Notes: generated by a model not told the origin, from the sequence alone. A stretch of 64,000 nt of DNA from Kerstersia similis (GCF_965139615.1 NZ_CBCSIQ010000008.1:72335-136334), one strand, 5' to 3'; counted from the first letter of the stretch, positions 8,589 to 18,526 are shown. Program-made: numbers and translations.

Positions 8589-10340
8589 ATGAATCAAGGC
8601 CCCACCACTCATTCGCGCATTGCCTGGGCAAAATGGTTGCCTATCCTGGCATGGGGGCGGGCCTATGATGGCCGTCAATTGGGCGGGGATCTGCTGGCAG
8701 CGGGCATTGTTACCTTGATGCTGATTCCGCAAAGCCTGGCGTATGCCATGTTGGCAGGCTTGCCGCCGCAGGCCGGGCTGTACGCCAGCATGCTGCCTTT
8801 GCTGGCATACGCCGTATTCGGCAGCAGCCGGACCTTGGCGGTCGGGCCGGCCGCCGTGACATCGCTGATGACGGCGACGGCGATTGGTCAGCTGGCTGCG
8901 CCGGGAACGCCCGCTTACTGGGAAGCCGCGCTGGCGCTGGCCTTGCTGTCAGGGGGCATATTGCTCGTCATGGGCTTGTTGCGTCTGGGGTTCCTGGCCA
9001 ACTTTCTTGGTCATCCGGTGATTGCCGGATTTATCTCTGCATCTGGATTGTTGATCGCCTTCGGGCAGGCCCGGCATGTGCTTGGGGTCAGCGCCCATGG
9101 CGATACCTTGCTGGAATTACTACCCGCGCTCTGGCATCAATTGCCCATGCTCAACTGGCCGACGCTGATGCTGGGGGGCGGGGCCTTGCTGTTCCTGTGG
9201 TGGTCCAGGCAAAGGCTGGGGCGTCGCTTGCGAGCCTGGGGCTGGCGTTCCGGTTTGGTCGATGTGCTGGGGCGGGCCGCGCCGGTTCTGGCGATTGCGC
9301 TGACGACGCTGGCGGTATGGGCGTGGAATCTGCAGGATCAGGGCGTCAAGGTGGTGGGCGCGGTACCGCAGGGCCTGCCATCGCTGACCTGGCCGACATG
9401 GAACCCAGCATTGTGGTCGTCGCTGGCCATGCCTGCGCTATTGCTGAGCCTGGTAGGGTTTGCAGAGTCCGTGTCGGTCGGCCAAACGCTCGCGGCTCGG
9501 CGGCGTCAGCGGGTCGAGCCCGACCAGGAGTTGCTGGCGCTGGGGGCCAGCAATGTGGCGGCCGCCGTCAGCGGCGGCTTGCCGGTGACTGGCGGCTTTT
9601 CACGTTCAGTCGTCAATTTCGATGCGGGCGCCCGCACGCCGGCGGCGGGTGTCTATACCGCCATCGGTATTGCGCTGGCGGCCCTGCTGTTAACGCCGTT
9701 GTTGCGCTATCTGCCACAGGCCACGCTGGCGGCGACAGTGATAGTTGCCGTGCTCTCTTTGGTGGATATTGCGGTATTCCGCCGTATCTGGCGGTATTCC
9801 CGCTTCGACTTTTCCGTGGCGGCCGCGACGCTGGCACTGACACTGCTGGCTGGCGTGGAAACGGGCTTGGTGGCCGGTGTCGTGCTGGCCTTGGCTTTGC
9901 ATTTGTATCGCAGCAGCCGACCCCATGTCGCGGAAGTTGGCCAGGTGCCGGGTACCGAGCATTTCCGCAATGTCCGCCGCCATGCGGTCAATACCTGCGA
10001 GGCGGTGCTGGGCCTGCGTGTGGATGAGAGCCTGTATTTCGCCAACGCGCGCTATCTTGAGGATTGCATCAATGACGCCGTGGCCCGGCGCCAGCAACTC
10101 AAGCATGTGGTATTGCAGTGTTCCGCCATCAACGACATTGATGCCAGTGCCTTGGCCAGCCTGGAGATGATAGAGGTCCGTCTGCGCGAGGCAGGTATCT
10201 GCCTGCATTTGTCGGAGGTCAAGGGGCCGGTGATGGATCGTCTGTCCCGGACTTCATTTCTGCAATGCCTGAGCGGGCAGGTGTTCCTGACGCATTACCA
10301 GGCGATTGCGGCATTGGCGCCGGAGGGGCTGGGCAAGTAG
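8589..10340 (+). CDS. SulP family inorganic anion transporter with STAS domain
   Basis: 583 residues. The start is the ATG of MNQGPTTH; an in-frame TTG 84 bases upstream is less likely. The membrane part (about residues 25-440) carries the SulP signature LIPQSLAYAMLAGLPPQAGLYAS and GLPVTGGFSRSVVNFDAGARTP. A cytoplasmic STAS domain (about 465-570) has the NDIDASALASLEMI loop typical of sulfate transporters. SulP proteins carry sulfate, bicarbonate or dicarboxylates; the substrate cannot be read from sequence. An AT-rich run at about 8452-8495 probably holds its promoter. Confidence 0.92.
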   Translation: MNQGPTTHSRIAWAKWLPILAWGRAYDGRQLGGDLLAAGIVTLMLIPQSLAYAMLAGLPPQAGLYASMLPLLAYAVFGSSRTLAVGPAAVTSLMTATAIGQLAAPGTPAYWEAALALALLSGGILLVMGLLRLGFLANFLGHPVIAGFISASGLLIAFGQARHVLGVSAHGDTLLELLPALWHQLPMLNWPTLMLGGGALLFLWWSRQRLGRRLRAWGWRSGLVDVLGRAAPVLAIALTTLAVWAWNLQDQGVKVVGAVPQGLPSLTWPTWNPALWSSLAMPALLLSLVGFAESVSVGQTLAARRRQRVEPDQELLALGASNVAAAVSGGLPVTGGFSRSVVNFDAGARTPAAGVYTAIGIALAALLLTPLLRYLPQATLAATVIVAVLSLVDIAVFRRIWRYSRFDFSVAAATLALTLLAGVETGLVAGVVLALALHLYRSSRPHVAEVGQVPGTEHFRNVRRHAVNTCEAVLGLRVDESLYFANARYLEDCINDAVARRQQLKHVVLQCSAINDIDASALASLEMIEVRLREAGICLHLSEVKGPVMDRLSRTSFLQCLSGQVFLTHYQAIAALAPEGLGK

Positions 10341-10486
10341 GCGTGTGCCGGGCTGAACTGGGCGCGGCGGGGCAGGCTTGGGGCGGAACCAGATGGGCAA
10401 GAGCCCGGCGGGACGCCTCATGTGCGCAAGGGCAGAGGCTCGCCATACAATGTCGGTCTTTTCCTGTTCCAAAGAGAATGTTCCGT

Positions 10487-11461
10487 ATGTCCCTGGTCTC
10501 CTCGGATACCTGGCGCCTGTGTGTGGCGCCGATGATAGATGTGACGGATCGCCATTGCCGCTATTTCCACCGGCTGCTGGCGCCGCGCGCCCTGCTTTAT
10601 ACCGAGATGATCACGACCGGCGCATTGCTGCATGGCGATGCGCCACGGCATCTGGAATACGATGCGGCGGAGCATCCCGTGGCCTTGCAGTTGGGCGGCA
10701 GCGAACCGCAGGCGCTGGCGCAGGCTGCCAGGCTGGGCGAGCAGGCGGGCTATGACGAAATCAATCTGAATTGCGGCTGTCCGTCGGAAAGGGTTCAGCA
10801 AGGTGCCTTTGGTGCCTGCCTGATGGCCGAGCCGCATCTGGTGGCCGATTGCATTCGTGCCATGCGCGACGCCGTTCAGGTGCCTGTCACGGTGAAGCAC
10901 AGGCTGGGGCTGGATGACGAGCAGAGCTATGGTTTCGTGCGCGACTTCGTGGGTATCCAGTACGAAGCTGGCTGCCGCGTTTTTGTGGTGCATGCGCGTA
11001 ATGCCGTGCTGAAAGGCTTGTCGCCCAAGGAAAATCGCCAGATTCCACCGTTGCGCTACGCCTATGCCCGGCAGCTCAAGCAGGATTTCCCGGATTGCGT
11101 GATTGTGCTCAATGGTGGGCTGGCGACCGCCGAACAGGCGGAGACGGAAGGGCGTGATCTGGATGGGGTGATGCTGGGCCGCGCGGCCTGGCACCAGCCG
11201 GAAGTGTTGCGCGAATTGTCGCTGCGCTTCTGGCCGGATCAAGCGGTGCTGGACGATGCCGAAGTGTTGCGGCGCTATACCGGCTATACCGAGCGCATGG
11301 TGGCACAAGGCGTGCCCATGCGTATCCTGGTGCGCCCGCTGCTGGGTTGGGGCAATGGCCGCAAGGGGGCCAGGCGCTGGCGCCAGATGTTGTCGGATCA
11401 TCGCTTGCTGGGCCAGGAGGATCCATCTTTGCTGCTGCGCGCCTGGGAACAGGTGGCCTGA
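10487..11461 (+). CDS. dusA: tRNA-dihydrouridine(20/20a) synthase DusA
   Basis: 324 residues. FMN enzyme that reduces uridine 20/20a in tRNA D-loops. Visible motifs are VAPMIDVTDRHCR at the N terminus, TEMITTGALLHGD, INLNCGCPSERVQQGAFGACL with the catalytic Cys, VTVKHRLGLDD, and the DusA-specific region HARNAVLKGLSPKENR. The start is chosen as the ATG spaced about 10 bases after AAAGAGA; an ATG 9 bases upstream is possible but sits almost on the ribosome site. The usual MLDWTDRH is MIDVTDRH here. Confidence 0.93.
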   Translation: MSLVSSDTWRLCVAPMIDVTDRHCRYFHRLLAPRALLYTEMITTGALLHGDAPRHLEYDAAEHPVALQLGGSEPQALAQAARLGEQAGYDEINLNCGCPSERVQQGAFGACLMAEPHLVADCIRAMRDAVQVPVTVKHRLGLDDEQSYGFVRDFVGIQYEAGCRVFVVHARNAVLKGLSPKENRQIPPLRYAYARQLKQDFPDCVIVLNGGLATAEQAETEGRDLDGVMLGRAAWHQPEVLRELSLRFWPDQAVLDDAEVLRRYTGYTERMVAQGVPMRILVRPLLGWGNGRKGARRWRQMLSDHRLLGQEDPSLLLRAWEQVA

Positions 11462-11564
11462 TACCGGCTATCGGGACGGGGCCAGGCCAGGAGCCGGGGC
11501 GATGAGGCGCTGTGGAAAGGCGGGGGCCGCGGCGCCTGGATCGGTGCATGGCGTTGCGGCAAGG

Positions 11565-11605
11565 CAAAGAAAAACGCCTGGCCGGCATGGGGCCGGGCAG
11601 GCGTT
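11565..11605 (-). terminator. Rho-independent terminator of the CBS-domain gene
   Basis: A stem of about 14 base pairs with one mismatch (AACGCCTG arm at 11573, CAGGCGTT arm ending at 11605, loop near 11587) is followed on the minus strand by a T-rich tract TTTTTCTTT. It lies just past the stop of the minus-strand CBS gene, in the gap to the convergent dusA. Confidence 0.8.
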
Positions 11606-11625
11606 CAGGCAAGGGCGCTAGAGGC

Positions 11626-12093
11626 TTATGGTTGCTCGTCGGCCTCTGCCTTGTCTTCATTGGGCCAGGCGCGGATATAGGCCTTGAGCATCTTGTTTTC
11701 GAACTGCTGGGCGGAGACCACCGCCTGCGCCATGTCGAAGAACGAAATCACGCCTTGCAGCGTAGGGCCGTCCATGACGGGCACGTAGCGGGTACGTTTT
11801 TCCAGCATGAGGCGTTGGACCTCATCGGCGCTGGTATTTGGCGAAACGCTGATAGGCGCGTCATCCATGATGGAGCGGATCGTGGTGTCGCCGACATTTC
11901 CTGCGCGTTCATGCAGCAGGCGGATGATTTCCCGGAAGGTCAGCATCCCGGCAAGCGTGCCGTGTTCCATGATGACCAGCGAACCGATATCGTGTTCGCT
12001 CATGGTGATGATGGCTTGCTCGACGGACGTGTCGGGGGTCGCGGTATAGAGCGTGTCGCCTTTGACACGCAGGATTTCACTGACTTTTAGCAT
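11626..12093 (-). CDS. Tandem CBS-domain protein
   Basis: 155 residues made almost wholly of two CBS domains (about residues 8-62 and 75-130): SVEQAIITMSEHDIGSLVIM and TSADEVQRLMLEKRTRYVPVM. Stand-alone CBS pairs bind adenine nucleotides and act as energy or redox sensors; the target is unknown. The start overlaps the end of the upstream yihY-like gene by 17 bases, so the two are probably co-transcribed. A strong terminator follows. Confidence 0.9.
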   Translation of the reverse strand: MLKVSEILRVKGDTLYTATPDTSVEQAIITMSEHDIGSLVIMEHGTLAGMLTFREIIRLLHERAGNVGDTTIRSIMDDAPISVSPNTSADEVQRLMLEKRTRYVPVMDGPTLQGVISFFDMAQAVVSAQQFENKMLKAYIRAWPNEDKAEADEQP

Positions 12094-13447
12094 GGTGGGA
12101 CTCCTCGCTGTTTATCGAGGGACGAGATAGGAAAGCGGTAATGGGCGGTGCATCCTGGTCCTGCGCCAGGCCCGCGAGCGTATCGGCCAGATTGCCCGAC
12201 AGCAGTTCATCCAGCGTGGCCTCCGGCCCGTATTGGCCCAGTGCGTTGGCGGTGGCCTGCATCAGCACAGCACCATCCTGGTGCGTCAGCGCGATGGCGC
12301 GGGTGAGCAGCAGGCGATCCACCAGCGGGCCGATGGTTGTGCGGCGAGGGTCGCTGCTCAGGACCCAGCGCTCTTTGCCACGGATGCGGGCTGGCGCAGC
12401 CAGGCCGAGATCCTGCAAGGCGGTCAGGGCGATATCCAGGTCTTCCGGATGGATGGCCAGCGCGGCGCAGGATTCCCTCTGGCTGATGCCCTGGCCCTGC
12501 CGGCTCCAGTCGGCATACAGGGCCTGCAGCACGGCAATGGTATCCAGGTAGGCCGCGCCTGCCGTGCGGGTTTCTGTCGTCAGGCCATAAAGGCGGATGC
12601 CAGGCAGCGAGGCGGTCAGCACGGCGCCCGCCATGATGGCCAGCCAGGACAGATAGATCCACAGCAGGAAGACGGGGACGGCGGCAAACGCGCCGTAGAT
12701 GACGGTGTAGCTGGGAAACTGGCTGATGTAATAGGCGAAGCCTGCCTTCATCGTTTCCAGCACGATGGCCGTCGCAAAGCCGCCGATGGCCGCATCGCGC
12801 CAGTGGACGGCGCGGTTGGGAACGACCACGAACAGCGCGGTAAAGGCCAGCCCGGTCAACAGGACAGGCAGGACGGAAAGCGCGATATTGACCAGCGGCG
12901 AGAGATCCCCCGCAAGACCCATGGAGGTGCGCGCCAGTACCGAGGTGGCCCAGAGACTGCCGCCCAGTACCAGCGGCCCCAGGCTGATGACGGCCCAATA
13001 GACCAGAATGCGCTGGTGCAGCGGGCGCTGGCGCGATACGTGCCAGATGTCATTGAGCGCGGAGTCTATGGTCATGATCAGCATGACCGAGGTGACAATC
13101 AGGAACAAGCTGCCGATGGCCGTCAGTTTTGAGGCCTGTTGCGCGAACTGGTTGAGATATTCCATGATGTCCGCCGAGACATCGGCGGGCATCAGATTGC
13201 TGGCCAGGTAGTCTTCCAGTGCCAGGCGGAAATCCGAGAACAGCGGGAACGCTGTGAACAGCGACAACACCACGGCCAGTAACGGCACGATGGCCAGCAC
13301 GGTGGTGAAGGTCAGGCTGGAGGCGACTTGTGTCAGGCGTTCGCCGGCAATGCGGTCAACGGCGAAACCCAATAGCCGCACGACCCGGCCAATCGCATTT
13401 GGCTGGGCAGGCATTGAGTTGGCGGAGGGTTGGTCGGTGGCGCTCAT
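12077..13447 (-). CDS. YihY/UPF0761 family inner-membrane protein
   Basis: 456 residues. The N-terminal 300 residues are a YihY-type membrane domain with about six helices: ASSLTFTTVLAIVPLLAVVLS, MLIMTIDSALNDIW, YGAFAAVPVFLLWIYLSW. A soluble C-terminal part (about 310-430) looks like a winged-helix fold. The family was once called ribonuclease BN, a name now known to be wrong; no function is established. It lies divergent from selO, 17 bases apart, and reads into the CBS gene. Confidence 0.9.
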   Translation of the reverse strand: MSATDQPSANSMPAQPNAIGRVVRLLGFAVDRIAGERLTQVASSLTFTTVLAIVPLLAVVLSLFTAFPLFSDFRLALEDYLASNLMPADVSADIMEYLNQFAQQASKLTAIGSLFLIVTSVMLIMTIDSALNDIWHVSRQRPLHQRILVYWAVISLGPLVLGGSLWATSVLARTSMGLAGDLSPLVNIALSVLPVLLTGLAFTALFVVVPNRAVHWRDAAIGGFATAIVLETMKAGFAYYISQFPSYTVIYGAFAAVPVFLLWIYLSWLAIMAGAVLTASLPGIRLYGLTTETRTAGAAYLDTIAVLQALYADWSRQGQGISQRESCAALAIHPEDLDIALTALQDLGLAAPARIRGKERWVLSSDPRRTTIGPLVDRLLLTRAIALTHQDGAVLMQATANALGQYGPEATLDELLSGNLADTLAGLAQDQDAPPITAFLSRPSINSEESHHAKSQ

Positions 13448-13464
13448 TCGAAGATAATAGCAGC

Positions 13465-14970
13465 ATGAATGCTCAACTCAAGTCCCAAACAGGCACTGCT
13501 GCATCCCTTGAACAACTGCGGGTGCGCAACAGCTACGCCACATTGCCCGAGGATTTCTATTCCCGGGTGCGGCCCATGCCGTTGCAGACCGCCAGGATGC
13601 TGCACGTGAATCCGGATGGCTGCGCCCTGCTGGGCTTGACGCCAGCGGCCTTGCGCACGGACCTGGCCTTGCAGGTGCTGTCCGGTGCCAGCGCTTTTCC
13701 TGGCGGAGAGAGTGTGGCGGCGGTTTATAGCGGCCACCAGTTCGGCGTTTGGGCCGGGCAGTTGGGCGACGGGCGGGCGCACTTGCTGGCGGAAGTCGAA
13801 GGGCCGCAGGGAAGCTGGGAAGTGCAGCTGAAAGGGTCCGGACGTACCCCTTATTCCCGCATGGGCGACGGCCGTGCCGTGCTGCGTTCCTCTGTGCGCG
13901 AGTATCTGGCGGCCGAGGCCATGCATGGCCTCGGTATTCCGACCACACGTTCGCTGGCACTGGTGACATCCAATGACCCGGTGCGCCGCGAAACCATGGA
14001 AACGGCCGCCATCGTCACCCGGCTGGCACCCAGTTTCGTCCGTTTCGGTTCCTTCGAGCATTGGTATGCGCAGCGTCGTGCCGGTTTGCTGCAGCGCTTG
14101 TGTGACGACATCATCGACCGTTTCTATCCCGAATGCCGTGCCGCCGGCGGCGGCAATGACCTTGTGATCGCGCGCTGGCTGGCGGCGGTCACGGACCGGA
14201 CGGCAGCGCTGATGGCGGATTGGCTGGCGGTCGGTTTCTGTCACGGCGTGATGAACACCGATAACATGTCCATTCTGGGGTTGACCATGGATTACGGCCC
14301 CTATGCCTTCATGGATGGCTTCAAGGCCAACCACGTTTGCAACCATTCGGATCACGAAGGCCGCTATGCCTGGAATGCGCAGCCGGCGGTCGCGCACTGG
14401 AATCTGTTCCGGCTTGCCGAAGCCCTGCAGCCCCTGGTGCCGGATGCCGAGATGCTGCGCGATGCGGTGCGCGGTTTTGAGTCGGACTTCATGCGGCATT
14501 GGCGTGAGCGCCAGCGCCGCAAGCTGGGGCTGGCACAGTGGCGCGACGAGGAAGACGATACGCTGATGGATGGCCTGTGGCGTGAGATGCATACCTCCGG
14601 CGCGGACTTCACGCTGACCTTCCGTGCGCTGGCGGGAGTGGCCAATGGCGATGCCAGCGCATTCCTGGATCAGTTCGTGGATCGCGCTGGTGCGGCGCAG
14701 TGGCTGCAAACTTATCAGGCCCGTCTGGCTCAGGACGGCCAGGCGCCCGAGGCCGTCGCGGCGGCCATGAATCGTGCCAACCCGCTCTATGTGCTGCGCA
14801 ATCACATGGCGGAACTGGCCATACGCGCCGCCGAGCAGGGCGACGCCAGCGAAATCGAAAGCCTGCTGGCATGCTTGCGCAATCCGTGGGAGGCCCGTCC
14901 CGGTTTGGAACACTATGCGCGGCCTGCGCCGGATTGGTCGGCAGGGTTGGTCATCAGTTGTTCGTCCTGA
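13465..14970 (+). CDS. selO: Protein adenylyltransferase SelO (YdiU family)
   Basis: 501 residues, starting at the ATG of MNAQLK; the longer frame would run into the divergent gene. SelO is a pseudokinase-fold enzyme that moves AMP from ATP to protein hydroxyl groups. Visible are VYSGHQFGVWAGQLGDGRA, the nucleotide-binding GSGRTPYSRMGDGRAVLRSS, and the metal/catalytic loop GVMNTDNMSILG near residue 262 followed by DYGPYAFMD. The human protein ends in Cys-Sec-Ser; this one ends in CSS, matching the bacterial Cys form. Full length for the family. Confidence 0.93.
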   Translation: MNAQLKSQTGTAASLEQLRVRNSYATLPEDFYSRVRPMPLQTARMLHVNPDGCALLGLTPAALRTDLALQVLSGASAFPGGESVAAVYSGHQFGVWAGQLGDGRAHLLAEVEGPQGSWEVQLKGSGRTPYSRMGDGRAVLRSSVREYLAAEAMHGLGIPTTRSLALVTSNDPVRRETMETAAIVTRLAPSFVRFGSFEHWYAQRRAGLLQRLCDDIIDRFYPECRAAGGGNDLVIARWLAAVTDRTAALMADWLAVGFCHGVMNTDNMSILGLTMDYGPYAFMDGFKANHVCNHSDHEGRYAWNAQPAVAHWNLFRLAEALQPLVPDAEMLRDAVRGFESDFMRHWRERQRRKLGLAQWRDEEDDTLMDGLWREMHTSGADFTLTFRALAGVANGDASAFLDQFVDRAGAAQWLQTYQARLAQDGQAPEAVAAAMNRANPLYVLRNHMAELAIRAAEQGDASEIESLLACLRNPWEARPGLEHYARPAPDWSAGLVISCSS

Positions 14971-15118
14971 AAATGTCATAATGCGGCAGTTTGGCGCGCT
15001 GCCCGTTTCTGGCGGCGCCGGAATGATGCGTTCCCGCCAGGGAGTTTGTTCCGCCGGGCTGACCGTGCCGTAGTTTCCGTTTTTTCTTTAAGCCCCTTGC
15101 TTCCTCAGAGTCCTGCTC

Positions 15119-16192
15119 ATGTCCGGTAACACCCTAGGAAAACTGTTTTGCGTGACGAACTTCGGCGAGTCCCACGGACCAGCCATCGGCTGTGTGGTGG
15201 ACGGCTGCCCGCCGGGGCTGCCCTTGTCGGCAGAGGATATCCAGTTCCAGCTGGATCGCCGCCGTCCCGGCACATCGCGCCATGTCACGCAACGCCAGGA
15301 AGCGGATCAGGTCGAGATACTGTCAGGGGTCTATGAGGGGCTGACGACGGGCACGCCCATCGGGTTGCTGATCCGCAATACTGATGCGCGCAGCAAAGAT
15401 TACGGCAATATCCTGGATACTTTCCGTCCTGGCCACGCCGATTATGCCTACTGGAAAAAGTATGGCGTGCGCGACCCGCGCGGCGGCGGCCGGTCTTCCG
15501 CTCGCCTGACGGCGCCTACGGTGGCAGCCGGGGCGATTGCGCGCAAATGGCTGGAAGCCCGGTATGGCGTTCGGGTGCGCGGCTATATGAGCCAGCTGGG
15601 CCCCATCGCCATTCCTTTCGAATCCTGGGATGAGGTCGGCAATAACCCCTTTTACGCGCCCAATGCCGCTATCGTGCCGGAACTGGAAGCCTATATGGAT
15701 CAGTTGCGACGCGATGGCGACTCCATCGGGGCGCGCATCGAGGTCGTGGCCGAAGGTGTGCCGGCAGGTTGGGGTGAACCGATCTACGATCGCCTGGATG
15801 CCGATATCGCCCACGCCATGATGGGCCTGAACGCAGTGAAGGGCGTTTCCATCGGTGCGGGTTTCGAATCCATCGCGCAGCGTGGTTCCGAGCATGGCGA
15901 TGAACTGACACCCTCGGGTTTCCTGAGCAATCATGCGGGTGGCGTGCTGGGCGGCATTTCGTCCGGGCAGGCCGTCACGGTGTCGCTGGCCATCAAGCCG
16001 ACTTCCAGTATTCGAGTCATGCGCCAGTCGGTCAACCGGGCGGGCGAGCCGGTGGAAGTGCAGACGCTGGGGCGCCACGACCCTTGCGTAGGCATACGCG
16101 CCACGCCTATTGCCGAGGCATTGCTGGCGTTGGTGTTGGCGGATCATGCCTTGCGGCAGCGTGCCCAGGCTGGTGAGCCGGCTCAAGACTGA
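15119..16192 (+). CDS. aroC: Chorismate synthase
   Basis: 357 residues. Converts EPSP to chorismate, the last shared step of aromatic amino-acid synthesis, using reduced FMN. Signatures are FGESHGPAIGCVVDGCPPG at the N terminus, RRRPGTSRHVTQRQE, GGGRSSARLTAPTVAAGAIA and a histidine in GSEHGDE. Full length for the family. It stands alone between selO and the leu genes with long spacers on both sides. Confidence 0.97.
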   Translation: MSGNTLGKLFCVTNFGESHGPAIGCVVDGCPPGLPLSAEDIQFQLDRRRPGTSRHVTQRQEADQVEILSGVYEGLTTGTPIGLLIRNTDARSKDYGNILDTFRPGHADYAYWKKYGVRDPRGGGRSSARLTAPTVAAGAIARKWLEARYGVRVRGYMSQLGPIAIPFESWDEVGNNPFYAPNAAIVPELEAYMDQLRRDGDSIGARIEVVAEGVPAGWGEPIYDRLDADIAHAMMGLNAVKGVSIGAGFESIAQRGSEHGDELTPSGFLSNHAGGVLGGISSGQAVTVSLAIKPTSSIRVMRQSVNRAGEPVEVQTLGRHDPCVGIRATPIAEALLALVLADHALRQRAQAGEPAQD

Positions 16193-16321
16193 TGGGCCTG
16201 GCCGCCCGCGCCAGGCAGGCGTGATGCGGCTAAGCCCATCTTCCGCCAGCCCAAACCCGGCACAAAAGCCGTTGGGGCATTGGCCCATATCCTTGTTTTG
16301 ACTGCATAAATTTTTTGTTTC

Positions 16322-16366
16322 TAACGGCCCGCTTCATGACACTCTGTGTCATGAGGCGGGCCGTTA
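16322..16366. repeat. Long inverted repeat between aroC and leuC
   Basis: An 11-base arm (TAACGGCCCGC) and an 8-base arm (CATGACAC) are mirrored on the other side of a 3-base loop, separated by a 2-base mismatch. It may end aroC transcription or fold in the leuC leader, but neither strand has a good U-tract after it. Confidence 0.7.
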
Positions 16367-16460
16367 GGCTTTCCATGCTTGGCATAATGATTTCATGGCC
16401 TCACCGGGTGGCCCGTCGGCGCGATTGGCGACAGCCCCCTCCACGAAGCGAGTGAAAATC

Positions 16461-17864
16461 ATGGCATTGACTCTTTATGACAAGCTCTGGCGCGACCACC
16501 TGGTGCACCAGGAATCCGATGGCTCCTGTCTGATCTATATCGACCGGCAATTGCTGCACGAAGTGACCAGTCCGCAAGCCTTCGAAGGCCTGGCCCTGGC
16601 GGGCCGCAAGCCTTGGCGCGTCAGTGCCAACCTGGCCGTGGCCGATCACAACGTGCCGACCAAGAATCGCAGCGCCGGGATCGAAGATCCGATCTCCAAG
16701 CTTCAGGTCGATACGCTGGATGCCAACTGCGCCACCTATGGCATCACCGAATTCCCGATGACAGACGTGCGCCAAGGCATCGTTCACGTGGTCGGGCCGG
16801 AGCAGGGCGCCACCCTGCCGGGCATGACGGTTGTGTGCGGCGATTCCCATACCAGCACGCACGGCGCCGTGGCGGCGTTGGCCTTCGGTATCGGTACCTC
16901 CGAAGTTGAGCATGCCCTGGCAACGCAGACCCTGACCATGAAGAAGAGCCGCAACATGCTCGTCAAGGTCGAGGGGAAATTGCCGTTCGGCTGTACGGCC
17001 AAGGATGTGGTCTTGCATGTGATCGGCATCATCGGCACGGCGGGGGGCACGGGGCATGCCATCGAGTTTGCCGGCAGCACCATCCGTGAGTTGTCGGTAG
17101 AAGGCCGCATGACCATCTGCAACATGGCCATCGAAGCCGGTGCGCGTTCGGGGCTGGTTGCGGTGGATGAAAAAACCGTCGAGTATTTCCGTGGCCGTCC
17201 TTTCGCACCCAGCGGCGTGCTGTGGGATCAGGCCGTGTCCTACTGGCGGACCTTGCATTCCGACCCTGGCGCGCATTTCGACCGAGTGGTGGAAATCGAC
17301 GCCCGTGAAATCAAGCCGCAGGTCAGCTGGGGGACTTCGCCGGAAATGGTATTGCCGGTGGATAGCCGCGTGCCGGATCCCGACCGCGAACGTGATGACG
17401 TCCGCCGCAGCGGTATGGAGCGGGCGCTGGAATACATGGGCCTGACGCCCAATACGCCTCTGGTGGACATCCGCATCGACCGCGTATTCATCGGTTCCTG
17501 CACCAATTCGCGTATCGAAGACCTGCGTGCCGCTGCGGAGGTGGCGCGAGGCAAGCGTGTGGCCCGCAATGTGAAGCAGGCCATGGTCGTGCCGGGTTCC
17601 GGGCTGGTGAAGCTGCAGGCCGAGCGCGAAGGCCTGGATCGCATCTTTATCGAAGCGGGTTTTGAATGGCGGGAACCCGGATGTTCCATGTGCCTGGCCA
17701 TGAATGCCGACCGCCTGGAGCCGGGAGAGCGTTGCGCCTCTACATCGAACCGCAATTTCGAAGGCCGTCAGGGCATGGGCGGGCGCACCCATCTGGTCAG
17801 TCCTGCCATGGCAGCCGCTGCCGCCATTGCCGGCCATTTTGTTGATGTCAGGAATTTCAGGTAA
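16461..17864 (+). CDS. leuC: 3-Isopropylmalate dehydratase, large subunit
   Basis: 467 residues from the ATG of MALTLYDKLW; the frame stays open 66 bases upstream without protein-like sequence. With LeuD it isomerises 2- to 3-isopropylmalate in leucine synthesis. The 4Fe-4S ligands are seen in GSCTNSRIEDL (about residue 346) and PGCSMCLAMN (about 407 and 410). Also visible is VCGDSHTSTHGA. leuD begins 6 bases after the stop, so the two are co-translated. A 696-residue antisense reading frame here is a shadow. Confidence 0.97.
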   Translation: MALTLYDKLWRDHLVHQESDGSCLIYIDRQLLHEVTSPQAFEGLALAGRKPWRVSANLAVADHNVPTKNRSAGIEDPISKLQVDTLDANCATYGITEFPMTDVRQGIVHVVGPEQGATLPGMTVVCGDSHTSTHGAVAALAFGIGTSEVEHALATQTLTMKKSRNMLVKVEGKLPFGCTAKDVVLHVIGIIGTAGGTGHAIEFAGSTIRELSVEGRMTICNMAIEAGARSGLVAVDEKTVEYFRGRPFAPSGVLWDQAVSYWRTLHSDPGAHFDRVVEIDAREIKPQVSWGTSPEMVLPVDSRVPDPDRERDDVRRSGMERALEYMGLTPNTPLVDIRIDRVFIGSCTNSRIEDLRAAAEVARGKRVARNVKQAMVVPGSGLVKLQAEREGLDRIFIEAGFEWREPGCSMCLAMNADRLEPGERCASTSNRNFEGRQGMGGRTHLVSPAMAAAAAIAGHFVDVRNFR

Positions 17865-17870
17865 GCCATC

Positions 17871-18521
17871 ATGCAAGCATTTACCGTACACGAAGGCCTC
17901 GTTGCCCCCCTGGATCGGGAAAACGTCGATACCGACCTGATCATTCCCAAGCAGTTCCTGAAGTCGATCAAGCGTACCGGCTTCGGCCCCAACCTGTTCG
18001 ATGAGCTGCGCTACCTGGATCATGGCGAACCGGGCATGGACAATAGCCAGCGTCCGCTGAACCCGGATTTCGTGCTGAACCAGCCGCGCTATCAGGGCGC
18101 CTCGATTCTGCTGGCACGCAAGAATTTCGGTTGCGGCTCCAGCCGCGAACATGCGCCCTGGGCCCTGAGCCAGTATGGTTTCCGCGCCATCATCGCGCCT
18201 TCGTTTGCCGACATCTTCTTCAATAACAGCTTCAAGAACGGTTTGTTGCCTATCATTCTGTCGGAACTGGATGTGGCGCGGCTGTTCGATGAAGTGAAGG
18301 CTTTCCCCGGCTACAAGCTGACGGTGGATCTGGCGCGCCAGGTCATCGTGAAGCCGGAAGGCGGGGAGTTGTCCTTCGATATTGATGAATTCCGCAAACA
18401 CCGCCTGCTCAACGGGCTGGACGATATCGGTCTGACGCTGCAGAAGGCTGACATGATCCGGCAGTTCGAAGCCGAGCGCCTGGCGCGCCACCCTTGGCTG
18501 GAAAGCCGTCAGCTGCGCTGA
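17871..18521 (+). CDS. leuD: 3-Isopropylmalate dehydratase, small subunit
   Basis: 216 residues, the usual length. It supplies the swivel domain of isopropylmalate isomerase. NVDTDLIIPKQFLK lies near the N terminus and GCGSSREHAPWAL near residue 87. It follows leuC directly and precedes leuB by 113 bases. The small entericidin gene that some Bordetella carry in this operon is absent. Confidence 0.97.
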   Translation: MQAFTVHEGLVAPLDRENVDTDLIIPKQFLKSIKRTGFGPNLFDELRYLDHGEPGMDNSQRPLNPDFVLNQPRYQGASILLARKNFGCGSSREHAPWALSQYGFRAIIAPSFADIFFNNSFKNGLLPIILSELDVARLFDEVKAFPGYKLTVDLARQVIVKPEGGELSFDIDEFRKHRLLNGLDDIGLTLQKADMIRQFEAERLARHPWLESRQLR

Positions 18522-18526
18522 TATGG

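Noticed and set aside
13444..14979. 511-codon open frame on the minus strand
   Set aside because: Antisense to selO with no ribosome site or family pattern.
16322..16366. Inverted repeat as a normal terminator
   Set aside because: Neither side has a usable U-tract, so it is listed as a repeat.
16401..18491. 696-codon open frame on the minus strand
   Set aside because: It lies opposite leuC and leuD, which are certain; long antisense frames are a side effect of GC-rich codon use.
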